NCBI RefSeq assembly: GCF_002294985.1
Contig: NZ_NSGE01000005.1
Location: 591,872 to 655,871, forward strand
Reading direction: 5' to 3'
DNA from: Mesorhizobium sp. WSM3862
Lineage (GTDB): Bacteria; Pseudomonadota; Alphaproteobacteria; Rhizobiales; Rhizobiaceae
Length of the DNA: 64,000 nucleotides
Shown here: positions 36,509 to 45,045 of the stretch, piece by piece
How the letters are laid out: every line of letters starts with the position of its first letter
How positions within the stretch are numbered: position 1 is the first letter of the stretch
Translations under genes and position numbers: made by a program
The notes under the pieces: generated by a model
The model's database searches: none
What the model saw: the letters and a program-made list of their open reading frames with translations, nothing else
Told to the model about the DNA's origin: nothing

Positions 36509-37918
36509 TCAATTGGCGCAGGCTGCTGCCGCCTTGAGCCCGGCCTTTATCGCCGCCCAGCTTTCGGCAGGCGATGTCGGCCTGTGCTCTTCGGCGATAC
36601 GGCCGGCCAGCAAATCGCGCCAGGCATCGTCGTCTGTCATCCGTCGGATTGCGCCATACCAGCCGATCTGATCGGTCGAACCGACCGCGGGCATCAGGCC
36701 GCCGGTCGCTTCGATCAGCGACGGCGTGGTCGATACGATGACCGGGACCCCGAAATCCAGACACTCCGAAGCGGCATAGCCCCAGCCTTCGATATGCGAG
36801 GGGAAAACGCCGAAGCTGGCACTTCGATAATAGCCGATAAGCTCCTCGTCGCTGACCGGACCCGCGAAGACGATCTGCTCTTTCAGCCCCGGATGAGCCT
36901 TGAGATAGGCGCTGAGCTCCTCGACCATCCAGCCCCATCGGCCGACGCAGACGAGCTTCGGCAACCGAACGCCTTCGTCGAGCGCCTGCTGCCAGATGCG
37001 GGCGAGCATGATGTGGTTCTTCCGGATCTCGACGGTCGAGCAATAAAGGATGTAGGGCTCGCCAGCCTCGAGCCGCGACGTCATCCTCAGCCGCGCGGCC
37101 TTCTCATGTAGCAGCGACGGCATCGGGAAGCGATGGACGACCGGCAGATCTATGCCGGCCTTGCGCATGTGATCGCCAAGCATCGTCGCCGCGGTGTCGG
37201 AGGTGCAGAAGGCCGCCGCGCCGGACCGCACCAGCCGTTCGAGATTGGGCCCGAAGGCGGCCTGCCATCTGTTCTTGGCGACAAGGTCGGGCCGCATGGT
37301 CGGGATCATGTCGTGGCAAAGAAAGGCTATATTGTCGGGGCCGGCGCAAACCGCCGCTAACTTATCGCCGACCAGCAGCTGGTTGCTGATCAGCACCGTT
37401 CGAGGCCCGACATCCTTCGTCGGCTGCGCCGCATCGCCGCGAAGCAAACCCGCCCGGAGACCGGCTCGCCTAGAGAAGCGATAGGCCCGCAGCAACACCT
37501 TCGACACCGTGAAGGTGAAGCCGGGACGGCCGTTCGTCACCATTCCCGCAAGCTGGCGATCGGCTTCACTCTTGGCCATTGGATGGCGCCGCACCGATTG
37601 GAACCCCTGTCGCAGCGCGGCAGCGGCTTGCAGTCGTGGCCGCTGCCGGAACGGCGCGATCTCGCTGACATCCAACTGCTCCATCTCGAATTTTTCGAGC
37701 ACCCGGAAACGATGGCTGGAGAGATCGAGCGTCACCACCTCGACATCCGGGTCGGGATCGGTGAGCGCTGCCCTGACCATGAAGTCTTCCAGCCGCTGGA
37801 TGCCGGCCAGCGCGCCGCGCCAGGCGAGCAGGCCGGTCGCGTCGATGCAGATTTTCCGTCTTTGGCCGCCGGGAGCGTCGGCCGCTTCTGGCAGCAGTGT
37901 CGAGTCCTTCTGGGCCAT
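36509..37918 (-). CDS. glycosyltransferase (GT4-like)
   Basis: A 469-residue GT-B transferase. ICIDATGLLAWRGALAGIQR near residue 23 is the usual start of mannosyltransferase-like GT4 proteins; the C-terminal part has YILYCSTVEIRKNH, CVGRWGWMVEEL and SHIEGWGYAASECLDFGVPV with the EX7E motif. No signal peptide. It stands alone between asd and a CSD-DUF805 gene; acceptor unknown. Confidence 0.85.
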   Translation of the reverse strand: MAQKDSTLLPEAADAPGGQRRKICIDATGLLAWRGALAGIQRLEDFMVRAALTDPDPDVEVVTLDLSSHRFRVLEKFEMEQLDVSEIAPFRQRPRLQAAAALRQGFQSVRRHPMAKSEADRQLAGMVTNGRPGFTFTVSKVLLRAYRFSRRAGLRAGLLRGDAAQPTKDVGPRTVLISNQLLVGDKLAAVCAGPDNIAFLCHDMIPTMRPDLVAKNRWQAAFGPNLERLVRSGAAAFCTSDTAATMLGDHMRKAGIDLPVVHRFPMPSLLHEKAARLRMTSRLEAGEPYILYCSTVEIRKNHIMLARIWQQALDEGVRLPKLVCVGRWGWMVEELSAYLKAHPGLKEQIVFAGPVSDEELIGYYRSASFGVFPSHIEGWGYAASECLDFGVPVIVSTTPSLIEATGGLMPAVGSTDQIGWYGAIRRMTDDDAWRDLLAGRIAEEHRPTSPAESWAAIKAGLKAAAACAN

Positions 37919-38065
37919 TGCTTCGCGGTCTGTGAGGCGACTTGCGGCTTCTATCCCGATTTGCCGCCCCTAAGATAGCCGGCTGAACGCCATCGCTCTT
38001 GCCCGCCGGCCGGCGCTCATGTCAAATCGAGCAAAGGGAAAGAATTCGACGCTCGGGGGGATCTG

Positions 38066-38773
38066 ATGCATGGCGAAGTTCTTCACTATGACGAGCACCA
38101 GGGCTTCGGCTTCATCAGCGGCGCCGACGGCAGGCGCTACAGTTTCGCGCGCGAGGACCTGCGTCGCGAGACAACGCTTGCCAGGGGAGCCCAGGTCGAG
38201 TTCCAGCCGAACGGCGAACGTGCCGGCAATGTCTTCTCGGTCCGCGGCCGGATGATCGATCCGGTTGACAACGCCGTTCCAGTTCCTGCCCGTCCGCTGC
38301 CGGGTAGCTCGCCTGCGGGGCAGCCGCATTTCGGCCGCAACGCCGAGGCCGAAACGGTGGAATCGACCGGCCTCTGGAGCTATTTCTGGCGTGGCGTGAC
38401 GACGAACTACGTCAACTTCTCCGGCCGCGCCCGGCGCAAGGAGTTCTGGGGCTTTTGCCTGTTCTGGACGATCGGTCTTGTCGTCGCCATCGGCGTCGGC
38501 TTCTCCGCGGACCTGTCGCGCGGCAACGTCGAGGGCGGCGGCGATGAGCCGGTCGTCATGTTCAGCCTGCTCGGTCTTTCCGTCCTGCTCACGTTCCTGC
38601 CGTGGGTCGCGCTCGTCGTGCGCCGCTTGCATGATCTCGGCCTGACCGGCTGGCTCGCCATCCTCTGCTTCGTGCCTTATGTCGGCTGGCTCGCCACCCT
38701 GGTCTTCGGCCTGATCCCGACCCAGGCCGGCGACAACAAGTGGGGGCCGGTGCCGGGCGGAGTCAGATTCTAG
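38066..38773 (+). CDS. cold-shock-like domain fused to DUF805 membrane domain
   Basis: A 235-residue protein. Residues 1-65 resemble a cold-shock OB fold (GEVLHYDEHQGFGFISGADG, YSFAREDLRRE), with the RNP1-like KGFGFI core changed to QGFGFI. After a Pro-rich linker, residues about 98-235 form DUF805: FSGRARRKEFWGFCLFW, three or four membrane helices and VRRLHDLGLTGWLAI, ending NKWGPVP. GGGGGGAT precedes the ATG. It would place a nucleic-acid-binding domain at the membrane. Its last 11 bp overlap the convergent GNAT gene. Confidence 0.82.
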   Translation: MHGEVLHYDEHQGFGFISGADGRRYSFAREDLRRETTLARGAQVEFQPNGERAGNVFSVRGRMIDPVDNAVPVPARPLPGSSPAGQPHFGRNAEAETVESTGLWSYFWRGVTTNYVNFSGRARRKEFWGFCLFWTIGLVVAIGVGFSADLSRGNVEGGGDEPVVMFSLLGLSVLLTFLPWVALVVRRLHDLGLTGWLAILCFVPYVGWLATLVFGLIPTQAGDNKWGPVPGGVRF

Positions 38774-39260
38774 CCGCCGCCGTCCTTAGTGCCTCGCCCG
38801 ACAGCCTGAGGAAGATCTTCTGGCCATGGCGTTCGGCGCCGAGCCGCTCGTAGAAGCGCAGCGCACCCTCGTTCCAGTCCTCGGCGGTGAGGTCGATGCG
38901 GCCAATGCGCTTGTCGAGGCAATAGCCGGCGAGAAAGCCGATCAGCGCCTCACCCACTCCCGCGTTTCGTGCCTCTTGGCGTACGAACAGGTCTTTCAAG
39001 AACATCAGCCGGTCGAGATCAATGCCCGGATGCGCGATCGCGACCGAGGCCAGGCCGGCCACCTCGCCACCGGCGAAGGCCAGCGCGAAATGCGGATAGG
39101 CCGGGCTTTCCTCGCCGAGCCACTGCTTTGCCGTTGCCGTCGCCCGGGCATGGTCGAGCGGTGACTGCCGATAATGCGCCGCCATTGCGCAAAGCACGGT
39201 GGCGAGCGCCTCGGCGTCTTCGGTCGTCGCCCAGCGGACGTCGACCGCCGCCTCTGCCAT
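38763..39260 (-). CDS. GNAT family N-acetyltransferase
   Basis: A 165-residue acetyltransferase: VRWATTEDAEALATVLCAMA at the start, FLKDLFVRQEARNAGVGEAL with the acetyl-CoA loop, and LTAEDWNEGALRFYERLGAE near the end. ATG 39260 follows leuB by 5 bp on the same strand. The frame is open far upstream but only as an antisense run through leuB. Substrate unknown. Confidence 0.85.
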   Translation of the reverse strand: MAEAAVDVRWATTEDAEALATVLCAMAAHYRQSPLDHARATATAKQWLGEESPAYPHFALAFAGGEVAGLASVAIAHPGIDLDRLMFLKDLFVRQEARNAGVGEALIGFLAGYCLDKRIGRIDLTAEDWNEGALRFYERLGAERHGQKIFLRLSGEALRTAAARI

Positions 39261-39265
39261 GGGGA

Positions 39266-40369
39266 TCAGCCCAGGAACTTGGCGATGATGGCGTCGCCCA
39301 TCTCGGTGGTGCCGACCTCGGTCATGCCCTCGGACATGATGTCCTTGGTGCGCAGGCCGTCGTCGAGCACGGCGGCGATCGCCGCTTCGAGCTTGTCGGC
39401 TTCCACCGTCATGCCGAAGGAATAGCGCAGGCACATGGCGAAGGAGGCGATCATGGCGATCGGATTGGCGACGCCCTTGCCGGCGATGTCGGGCGCCGAG
39501 CCGTGCACCGGCTCGTAGAGCGCCTTGCGCTTCTTGGTCTTGACGGCCGGCGCGCCGAGCGAGGCCGACGGCAGCATGCCGATCGAGCCGGTGAGCATGG
39601 CGGCGATGTCCGAGAGCATGTCGCCGAACAGATTGTCGGTGACGATGACGTCGAACTGTTTTGGCCAGCGCACCAGCTGCATGCCGCCGGCATCGGCCAG
39701 CATGTGGTCGAGCTTGACGTCGGCATATTTCGCCTGATGCGTCTGGGTGACCACCTCGTTCCACAGCACGCCCGACTTCATGACGTTGCGCTTTTCCATC
39801 GAGGTGACATGGTTCTTGCGCGTGCGTGCCAGCTCGAAAGCGACGCCGGAGATACGCTCGATCTCGAACGTGTCGTAGACCTGGGTGTCGATGCCGCGCT
39901 TCTGGCCGTTGCCGAGGTCGATGATCTGCTTCGGCTCGCCGAAATAGACGCCGCCGGTCAGCTCGCGCACGATCAAGATGTCGAGGCCCTCGACCACCTC
40001 CTGCTTGAGCGAGGAGGAGGCGGCCAAAGCCGGATAGCAGATCGCCGGACGCAGGTTGGCGAACAGCTCCATGTCCTTGCGCAGGCGCAGCAGGCCGGCC
40101 TCGGGGCGCACCTCGTAGGGCACCTTGTCCCATTTCGGCCCGCCGACGGCGCCGAACAGCACGGCATCCGCCACCATCGCCTTTTCCATGTCGGCATCGG
40201 AGATCGCCGCGCCATGCGCGTCGTAAGCGCATCCGCCGACCAGCCCCTCGTCGGTGGCAAAGCCGCTGCCGAGCTTCGCGTTCATGGCCGCGATCAACTT
40301 CTTCACTTCGGCCATGGCCTCGGGGCCGATGCCGTCGCCGGCGAGCAGGAAGAGATTTTTCGAAGCCAT
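39266..40369 (-). CDS. leuB: 3-isopropylmalate dehydrogenase
   Basis: Third step of leucine synthesis (oxidative decarboxylation of 3-isopropylmalate). The 367-residue protein has LFLLAGDGIGPEAMAEVKKL, the substrate Arg region GLLRLRKDMELFANLRP, RELTGGVYFG, and the metal site VTDNLFGDMLSDIAAM. Start at 40369 agrees with family length. It is about 2 kb from leuD with three unrelated genes between; leuC is not in the window. Confidence 0.97.
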   Translation of the reverse strand: MASKNLFLLAGDGIGPEAMAEVKKLIAAMNAKLGSGFATDEGLVGGCAYDAHGAAISDADMEKAMVADAVLFGAVGGPKWDKVPYEVRPEAGLLRLRKDMELFANLRPAICYPALAASSSLKQEVVEGLDILIVRELTGGVYFGEPKQIIDLGNGQKRGIDTQVYDTFEIERISGVAFELARTRKNHVTSMEKRNVMKSGVLWNEVVTQTHQAKYADVKLDHMLADAGGMQLVRWPKQFDVIVTDNLFGDMLSDIAAMLTGSIGMLPSASLGAPAVKTKKRKALYEPVHGSAPDIAGKGVANPIAMIASFAMCLRYSFGMTVEADKLEAAIAAVLDDGLRTKDIMSEGMTEVGTTEMGDAIIAKFLG

Positions 40370-40506
40370 GGAGAACCGTCCTGGGGAGAGATTGAACCGC
40401 GGCCTTGCTAAACGCCGGGCGGGCTGTGCGCAAGGGGACGAGCCTCGAGATCCTTCACACCCCCTCTGCCCTGCCAGCGTCTCGCAAGAGGCCGGTAGGC
40501 GCGCCA

Positions 40507-40860
40507 TCACCGATGCGACAGGATATTCACCAGCCGCCCGAACGGATCGCGCACATAGAAGCGCCGCACGCCCCAGGGCTCGTCGGCCGGGCCGTATTCG
40601 ACGGCAAAGCCAGCCTTGCGCATGCGGTCCAGCGCATCATCGACATCGTCGACCTCGATCGAGAGGTCCGGCACCGGCGTGCCCGAGCCGCCTTGCGACA
40701 TGAAGCTGATCTGGACGGCCATGGTCTGCTGGCAGCCGTACGTGGCGATCCAGCCCATATCCATGAGCTGATCGAGGCCAAGCACGCCCTGATAGAAGCG
40801 CTTTGCCGCCGCAATGTCGGGCGTTTCGATATTCGCGACGATGCGTCTGACGTTGACCAT
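40507..40860 (-). CDS. VOC family (glyoxalase-like) protein
   Basis: A 117-residue VOC module: VRRIVANIETPDIAAAKRFY at the start, ISFMSQGGSGTPVPDLSIEV in the middle and PWGVRRFYVRDPFGRLVNIL at the end, the typical metal-binding Glu replaced by Arg/Asn context. It is related to the bleomycin-resistance/glyoxalase group. Same strand as leuB and RidA. Confidence 0.8.
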   Translation of the reverse strand: MVNVRRIVANIETPDIAAAKRFYQGVLGLDQLMDMGWIATYGCQQTMAVQISFMSQGGSGTPVPDLSIEVDDVDDALDRMRKAGFAVEYGPADEPWGVRRFYVRDPFGRLVNILSHR

Positions 40861-40921
40861 GGGCCGCTCCTCGCTCCACGCCGTGGTGTGCCCAGCCGCT
40901 TCGCAGCCTGGGCGACAGGCA

Positions 40922-41305
40922 TCAGACAGTGCGCCTGAGCGCCGTCACCTCGATCTCGATCTTCATCTCCGGTTTGTTGAGCTGGCAGACGATCATCGTC
41001 GCCGCCGGGCCGATGTCCCCGAACGCCTCGCCGAGGATCGGGAAGACCACGTCAACATAGGCCTGGTCGGTAATATAGTAATGCGCCCGCACCACATCGG
41101 CCATGTCGAAGCCGCCGTCGGCAAGGGCCTTAGCGATGGTGGCAAGACAATTGCGCGTCTGCGCCTCGACCGTGTCGGGCATCGTCATCGTGGCATAGTC
41201 GTAGCCGGTCGTTCCGGAGACGAAACACCAGTCGCCCTGCACCACCGCGCGCGAATAGCCGGCGGTTTTCTCGAAGGGGGAACCGGTGGAGATCAGCTTG
41301 CGCAT
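40922..41305 (-). CDS. RidA/YjgF family protein
   Basis: A 127-residue RidA-like protein, probably a reactive enamine/imine deaminase or a related member. It starts MRKLISTGSPFEKTAGYSRA, with VSGTTGYDY, TRNCLATIAKAL, VRAHYYITD and a final KIEIEVTAL. ATG 41305 is chosen on family length with GCGAGG ahead; an ATG at 41332 is possible. The family protects PLP enzymes from 2-aminoacrylate. Confidence 0.82.
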   Translation of the reverse strand: MRKLISTGSPFEKTAGYSRAVVQGDWCFVSGTTGYDYATMTMPDTVEAQTRNCLATIAKALADGGFDMADVVRAHYYITDQAYVDVVFPILGEAFGDIGPAATMIVCQLNKPEMKIEIEVTALRRTV

Positions 41306-41430
41306 GGGGCCTCGCAGGATTTGTTCGGTCATTCTGAAACGCATCCACAACCCAGTCGTGAGCCAGACAACGCGATGCTGGCGGGACAGAAGGGGGCGCG
41401 AAGGACGCAACCTGGCAATTGACGCTCGGG

Positions 41431-42375
41431 CTAATTCCCCTGCGTGTCGTCATAGGCCTTCTTGATATCCACCGGCCAGTCCTTTACCGGCGGCCAGGCA
41501 TCCGGCTCGCCATTTTGGCCGCGGCGGGCGAAATAGACCTTGTGCTTGACCGGGTCGACCGCCATGAGGCCGTCATTGCCGCCGCAGTCATGCGGCACGC
41601 AGCCGGTGGCATAGAAGGCGCCGGAAGCGGTCTTTTCGGTGCCGCCGCCGACCAGCAGGCTGGTCGCCATGTCGGGCATATCGTCGCCCAGCAGCGCCTG
41701 CGCCGCCTTGTAAACCGCTTCGTTATGGAACGCGTCGATGATGTTGTCGTATTTCGACGCATCGACGTCCTTCCAGTCGGTGCCGGGTTCCGGCGTGTAG
41801 GTCAGGTTTCCGGAGGTCGTCAGCCCCTCGGTCGGCGACCATTGCAAGGCCGGCTTGGTTGCTCCGGGCAGCAGGAAAGGCACGAAATGGATGGCGTCGT
41901 CGGAAACCGCGGCCGGTGGCGCGCCGCATTCGTCCTGCTCGACCGTCGTGGTCCGGATCTCGCCGTCCTTCGGCTTCCAGACGATGACCTTGGCCGGGCC
42001 GCACTGGTTGCCGCCGTCGCCGACATCGACCAGCGCCACGTTGACGTCGCCGATCTTGACGATCCTGTCGAAGGAGACGTCGTAATTGCTGGCCAGCTGC
42101 TTGCCGTCATAGGCGAGCACCTTCTCGCCGTCCTGCTCCGGCTGCGTGATGGTGAGTTGGCCGCCTTCGAACGGGATCGGCGCCTGTTTGTCGGTGTCGG
42201 CGGGAGCGGCGTCGGAAGTGCTCGATGCGCCTTGATCGGCCGCCGCTTGATTGGCGGCGGGCTGGTCGGAAGCCGCGGGCGACTGCGGCGCCGTCTGGCT
42301 CTGCGCGGTCGCCCCGGACACCGCCAGAAGGATCGCCGCCAAGGCGCAGGCGCCGGCCAGAAGCGAGCGTGTCAT
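41431..42375 (-). CDS. secreted protein with Ivy-like C-terminal domain
   Basis: A 314-residue protein. A signal peptide (residues 1-24, ending SGATAQ) and an Ala/Gln-rich linker precede an unrecognised domain (about 60-200). The last 110 residues end with FYATGCVPHDCGGNDGLMAV, which keeps the CxPHxC loop of the Ivy (inhibitor of vertebrate lysozyme) family, plus KVYFARRGQNG. In Ivy this loop plugs the lysozyme active site. Location is probably periplasm. It is the only defence-like protein here; activity is inferred. Confidence 0.7.
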   Translation of the reverse strand: MTRSLLAGACALAAILLAVSGATAQSQTAPQSPAASDQPAANQAAADQGASSTSDAAPADTDKQAPIPFEGGQLTITQPEQDGEKVLAYDGKQLASNYDVSFDRIVKIGDVNVALVDVGDGGNQCGPAKVIVWKPKDGEIRTTTVEQDECGAPPAAVSDDAIHFVPFLLPGATKPALQWSPTEGLTTSGNLTYTPEPGTDWKDVDASKYDNIIDAFHNEAVYKAAQALLGDDMPDMATSLLVGGGTEKTASGAFYATGCVPHDCGGNDGLMAVDPVKHKVYFARRGQNGEPDAWPPVKDWPVDIKKAYDDTQGN

Positions 42376-42448
42376 GACTGTCCCTCCGTTCAGCCGCCAC
42401 GGACCCGGCCGCTTGCGGCCGGGCTATCTCTCACCGTGCCTCAGCCGT

Positions 42449-43054
42449 TCAGGCCCAGGGGCGCAGCTCGGCGTTCTTCTTCTCGAAGGACGCGATGGCG
42501 CCGGCCTTCTCCATGGTCAGTCCGATATCGTCGAGGCCGTTCAAGAGGCAATGGCGCTTGAAGTCGTCGAGATCGAACTTGACCACGCCGCCATCCGGGC
42601 CGCGGATCTCCTTGGCTTCGAGGTCGATCGACAGCGTGGCGTTGGAACCGCGCGAGGCGTCGTCCATCAGCTTGTCCAGGTCTTCCGGGCTGACCGTGAT
42701 CGGCAGGATGCCGTTCTTGAAGCAGTTGTTGTAGAAAATATCGGCGAACGACGTCGAGATGACGCAGCGAATGCCGAAATCGAGCAGCGCCCAGGGCGCG
42801 TGCTCGCGGCTCGAGCCGCAGCCGAAATTGTCGCCGGCGACCAGGATCTGCGCCTTGCGATAGGCCGGCTTGTTGAGCACGAAATCCGGGTTCTCCGAGC
42901 CGTCGTCCTTGTAGCGCATCTCGGCGAACAGGCCGGTGCCAAGCCCGGTGCGCTTGATCGTCTTCAGATAATCCTTCGGGATGATCATGTCCGTATCGAC
43001 GTTGACGATCGGCATGGGCGCCGCGACGCCGGTGAGCTTGGTGAATTTGTCCAT
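42449..43054 (-). CDS. leuD: 3-isopropylmalate dehydratase small subunit
   Basis: Small subunit of isopropylmalate isomerase, which works with LeuC. The 201-residue protein begins MDKFTKLTGVAAPMPIVNVD and has FGCGSSREHAPWALLDFG near residue 75 plus FADIFYNNCFKNGILPI. Longer upstream frame is not used. The partner leuC is absent from the window. Confidence 0.97.
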   Translation of the reverse strand: MDKFTKLTGVAAPMPIVNVDTDMIIPKDYLKTIKRTGLGTGLFAEMRYKDDGSENPDFVLNKPAYRKAQILVAGDNFGCGSSREHAPWALLDFGIRCVISTSFADIFYNNCFKNGILPITVSPEDLDKLMDDASRGSNATLSIDLEAKEIRGPDGGVVKFDLDDFKRHCLLNGLDDIGLTMEKAGAIASFEKKNAELRPWA

Positions 43055-43212
43055 GGTCCTTACCCGTCTTCTCTCCGCGGGGAATTTTGCGCACGCTTTA
43101 CACAAAGCCGGCGGCAAATGAAAGGCAACTGTTGTCGTGTGGCTTGGACGATCGAACACAAAATCGGGATCGGCTGCTTTCAAAATCCCGGCCGATCGGG
43201 CACCTTGGCTGC

Positions 43213-43638
43213 ATGGCGCCGACTTCGAAGGTCCTCTACGCAAGCGAGCCCACGCTCGATGTCGGCGAATTCCGCCGCGTGCTGGTGGAATCCGGCCTCG
43301 GCGAAACACGGCCGGTCGACGACGAAGCTCGGCTGAAGGCGATGCTTGGCAATGCCAATCTGGTGCTGACGGCACGGCTCGATGTCGACGGCAGGCCGCT
43401 TCTCGGCGTCGCGCGCGGCGTCACGGACTTCTCCTGGGTGTGTTATATCTCCGAGCTCGCCGTATCGGCTTCGGCGCAGGGGCTCGGCATCGGCAAAGGC
43501 CTGATGGACGAGGCACGCCGCCAGCTCGGCACGTCCGTCGCCATCAGCCTGATCTCGATGCCTGACGCCGTCGGCTTCTACGAGCGCATCGGCATGAAAC
43601 GCATGCCCGACGCCTTCTGGTTCTCCCGCCAGCACTGA
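43213..43638 (+). CDS. GNAT family N-acetyltransferase
   Basis: A 141-residue protein of the GNAT fold: LVLTARLDVDGRPLLGVARG, CYISELAVSASAQGLGIGKG with the acetyl-CoA-binding Q/GxGxG loop, and ISMPDAVGFYERIGMKRMPD. Start at 43213 gives the usual size; the upstream frame overlaps the leuD leader. Divergent from leuD. Confidence 0.82.
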   Translation: MAPTSKVLYASEPTLDVGEFRRVLVESGLGETRPVDDEARLKAMLGNANLVLTARLDVDGRPLLGVARGVTDFSWVCYISELAVSASAQGLGIGKGLMDEARRQLGTSVAISLISMPDAVGFYERIGMKRMPDAFWFSRQH

Positions 43639-43679
43639 TGCCATTCACCGGCAAGTGATCGCTCGACCTGGCGCACCGC

Positions 43680-43709
43680 TTGACATGCAACCAAATGGTT
43701 GCATATTAA
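43680..43709 (+). promoter_or_regulatory. promoter and palindromic operator of the ArsR-SRPBCC operon
   Basis: TTGACA (43680-43685) is a perfect -35. ATGCAACCA (43685-43693) and TGGTTGCAT (43696-43704) are a perfect 9-bp inverted repeat with two bases between, lying exactly in the spacer. TATTAA (43704-43709) is a -10 candidate. A dimeric ArsR protein bound here would block the promoter, so autorepression is likely. Confidence 0.75.
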
Positions 43710-43713
43710 GGCC

Positions 43714-44034
43714 ATGAGCATGGATGCCGTCTTTCGCGCTTTGGCCGACCCGACCCGCCGGCAATTGCTGGACAGCCTCTATGCCAGGAACGGACAGACG
43801 CTGAACGCGCTCTGCGAGCGGATGGACATGACGCGCCAGGCGGTGACCAAGCACCTGGCAATTCTCGAGGAGGCGAACCTCGTCGCCACCGTTCGCCGCG
43901 GCCGCGAGAAGGAGCATTACCTCAACCCCGTTCCGATCAACGAGATCGCCGAGCGCTGGATCGGCAAATTCGAGCGCCATCGGCTGGATGCCTTGAGCGA
44001 CCTGAAGAAACGACTTGAAAGGGAAGAGCCGTGA
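43714..44034 (+). CDS. ArsR family transcriptional regulator
   Basis: A 106-residue winged-helix regulator of the ArsR subgroup paired with SRPBCC proteins. FRALADPTRRQLLDSL is the family start, LCERMDMTRQAVTKHLAILE the DNA-reading helix, and VATVRRGREKEHYLN the wing. No Cys metal-binding motif is present. ATG 43714 or 43720 starts it; the -10 lies only about five bases upstream, so the mRNA may be leaderless. Its stop overlaps the next start as GTGA. Confidence 0.88.
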   Translation: MSMDAVFRALADPTRRQLLDSLYARNGQTLNALCERMDMTRQAVTKHLAILEEANLVATVRRGREKEHYLNPVPINEIAERWIGKFERHRLDALSDLKKRLEREEP

Positions 44035-44480
44035 GCGACAACACTTTCGTCTACGTCACCTACATCCGCACCACGCCCGAAAAGCTTTGGACGGCGCTGA
44101 CCGATCCGGAGTTCAACCGGCAGTTCTTCCTCTGCTCCTACCAGGAGAGCGACTGGAAGGTGGGTTCGAGCTGGAAGCTGATCTTCCCGGACGGCCGCGT
44201 GGCCGACTCGGGCGAGATCCTCGAGATCGATCCGCCCAGGCTTCTGGTCATCAAATGGCGCAACGAATGGCTGCCCGAGGTGAAGGAAGACGGCTACACG
44301 CGCTGTACCTTCACCATCGAAAAGGACGGCGAGCTGATGAAGCTTGCCGTCACCCACGAGGCCGACGGCCCGCACCGACTGATCCCGAACGTGTCCAAGG
44401 GCTGGCCGCTGGTGCTGGCGAGCCTCAAGAGCCTGCTGGAGACCGGCAAGGGTTTCGAGCGCCCGCCATCGAAGGGCTGA
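44031..44480 (+). CDS. SRPBCC (AHSA1-like) protein
   Basis: A 149-residue START/Bet v1-like fold with a hydrophobic ligand cavity: TYIRTTPEKLWTALTDPEF at the start, VGSSWKLIFPDGRVADSGEI, then CTFTIEKDGE and a C-terminal helix LVLASLKSLLETG. GTG start coupled to arsR by a 4-bp overlap. Proteins of this pair are common in arsR operons; ligand unknown. Confidence 0.88.
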   Translation: MSDNTFVYVTYIRTTPEKLWTALTDPEFNRQFFLCSYQESDWKVGSSWKLIFPDGRVADSGEILEIDPPRLLVIKWRNEWLPEVKEDGYTRCTFTIEKDGELMKLAVTHEADGPHRLIPNVSKGWPLVLASLKSLLETGKGFERPPSKG

Positions 44481-44514
44481 ACGACGCATTGAACGGCCGC
44501 GGAGGAGGTTGGCA

Positions 44515-45003
44515 ATGATACTGCCGCATAGCTGGCCGCGCGCCATGGCGAACACCGAGACGGTCATGGCATCGGCGGAACTTCCCGCTTCGCCGCAACA
44601 AGTCGTCACCGCGCTTCTCACCAGCGACGTCGAGCGCTGGTGGGGGTCGGCCGAGACCTACCGGATGATCGGCTGGGCCGCCGATCTGCGCGTCGGCGGA
44701 TCGTGGCGCGTCATCGTGAGGACGGCCGACGGCAGGACCCTGCCCGCCAGCGGCAGCTTCCTCGAGATCGAGACGGGGCGCAGGGTCGTGCAGACGAGGC
44801 GCTACGATTGGGATCATCCGACGCTCGGCCGTCACGAAACGACGGTTGCCTATCTGCTGGAGCCGACCTCTGCCGGCACGCGGCTCACCGTGTGCCATGG
44901 CGGCTTCGCCGGCTTCCCGGACGCCGCGGCGGAGCACGCCGAAGGCTGGGCGCGCGTGCTCGGCTGGCTACAGGCACATCTGGGCTGCCGCCTCGCCGCC
45001 TGA
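44515..45003 (+). CDS. second SRPBCC (AHSA1-like) protein
   Basis: A 162-residue SRPBCC protein: MASAELPASPQQVVTALLTS, WWGSAETYRMIGWAADLRVG and a C-terminal GWARVLGWLQAHLG. ATG 44515 has GGAGGAGG ahead. It follows the first SRPBCC gene by 34 bp and so belongs to the same operon. The two differ enough that a recent duplication is unlikely. Confidence 0.85.
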   Translation: MILPHSWPRAMANTETVMASAELPASPQQVVTALLTSDVERWWGSAETYRMIGWAADLRVGGSWRVIVRTADGRTLPASGSFLEIETGRRVVQTRRYDWDHPTLGRHETTVAYLLEPTSAGTRLTVCHGGFAGFPDAAAEHAEGWARVLGWLQAHLGCRLAA

Positions 45004-45045
45004 GCCCCGCCTTGACCTGCACGCGCGCCTGTCCAGATTGAGGTC

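Noticed and set aside
38763..40433. 556-residue minus-strand protein joining leuB and GNAT
   Set aside because: It is the GNAT frame extended upstream through leuB in the wrong frame; leuB uses its own frame and start at 40369.
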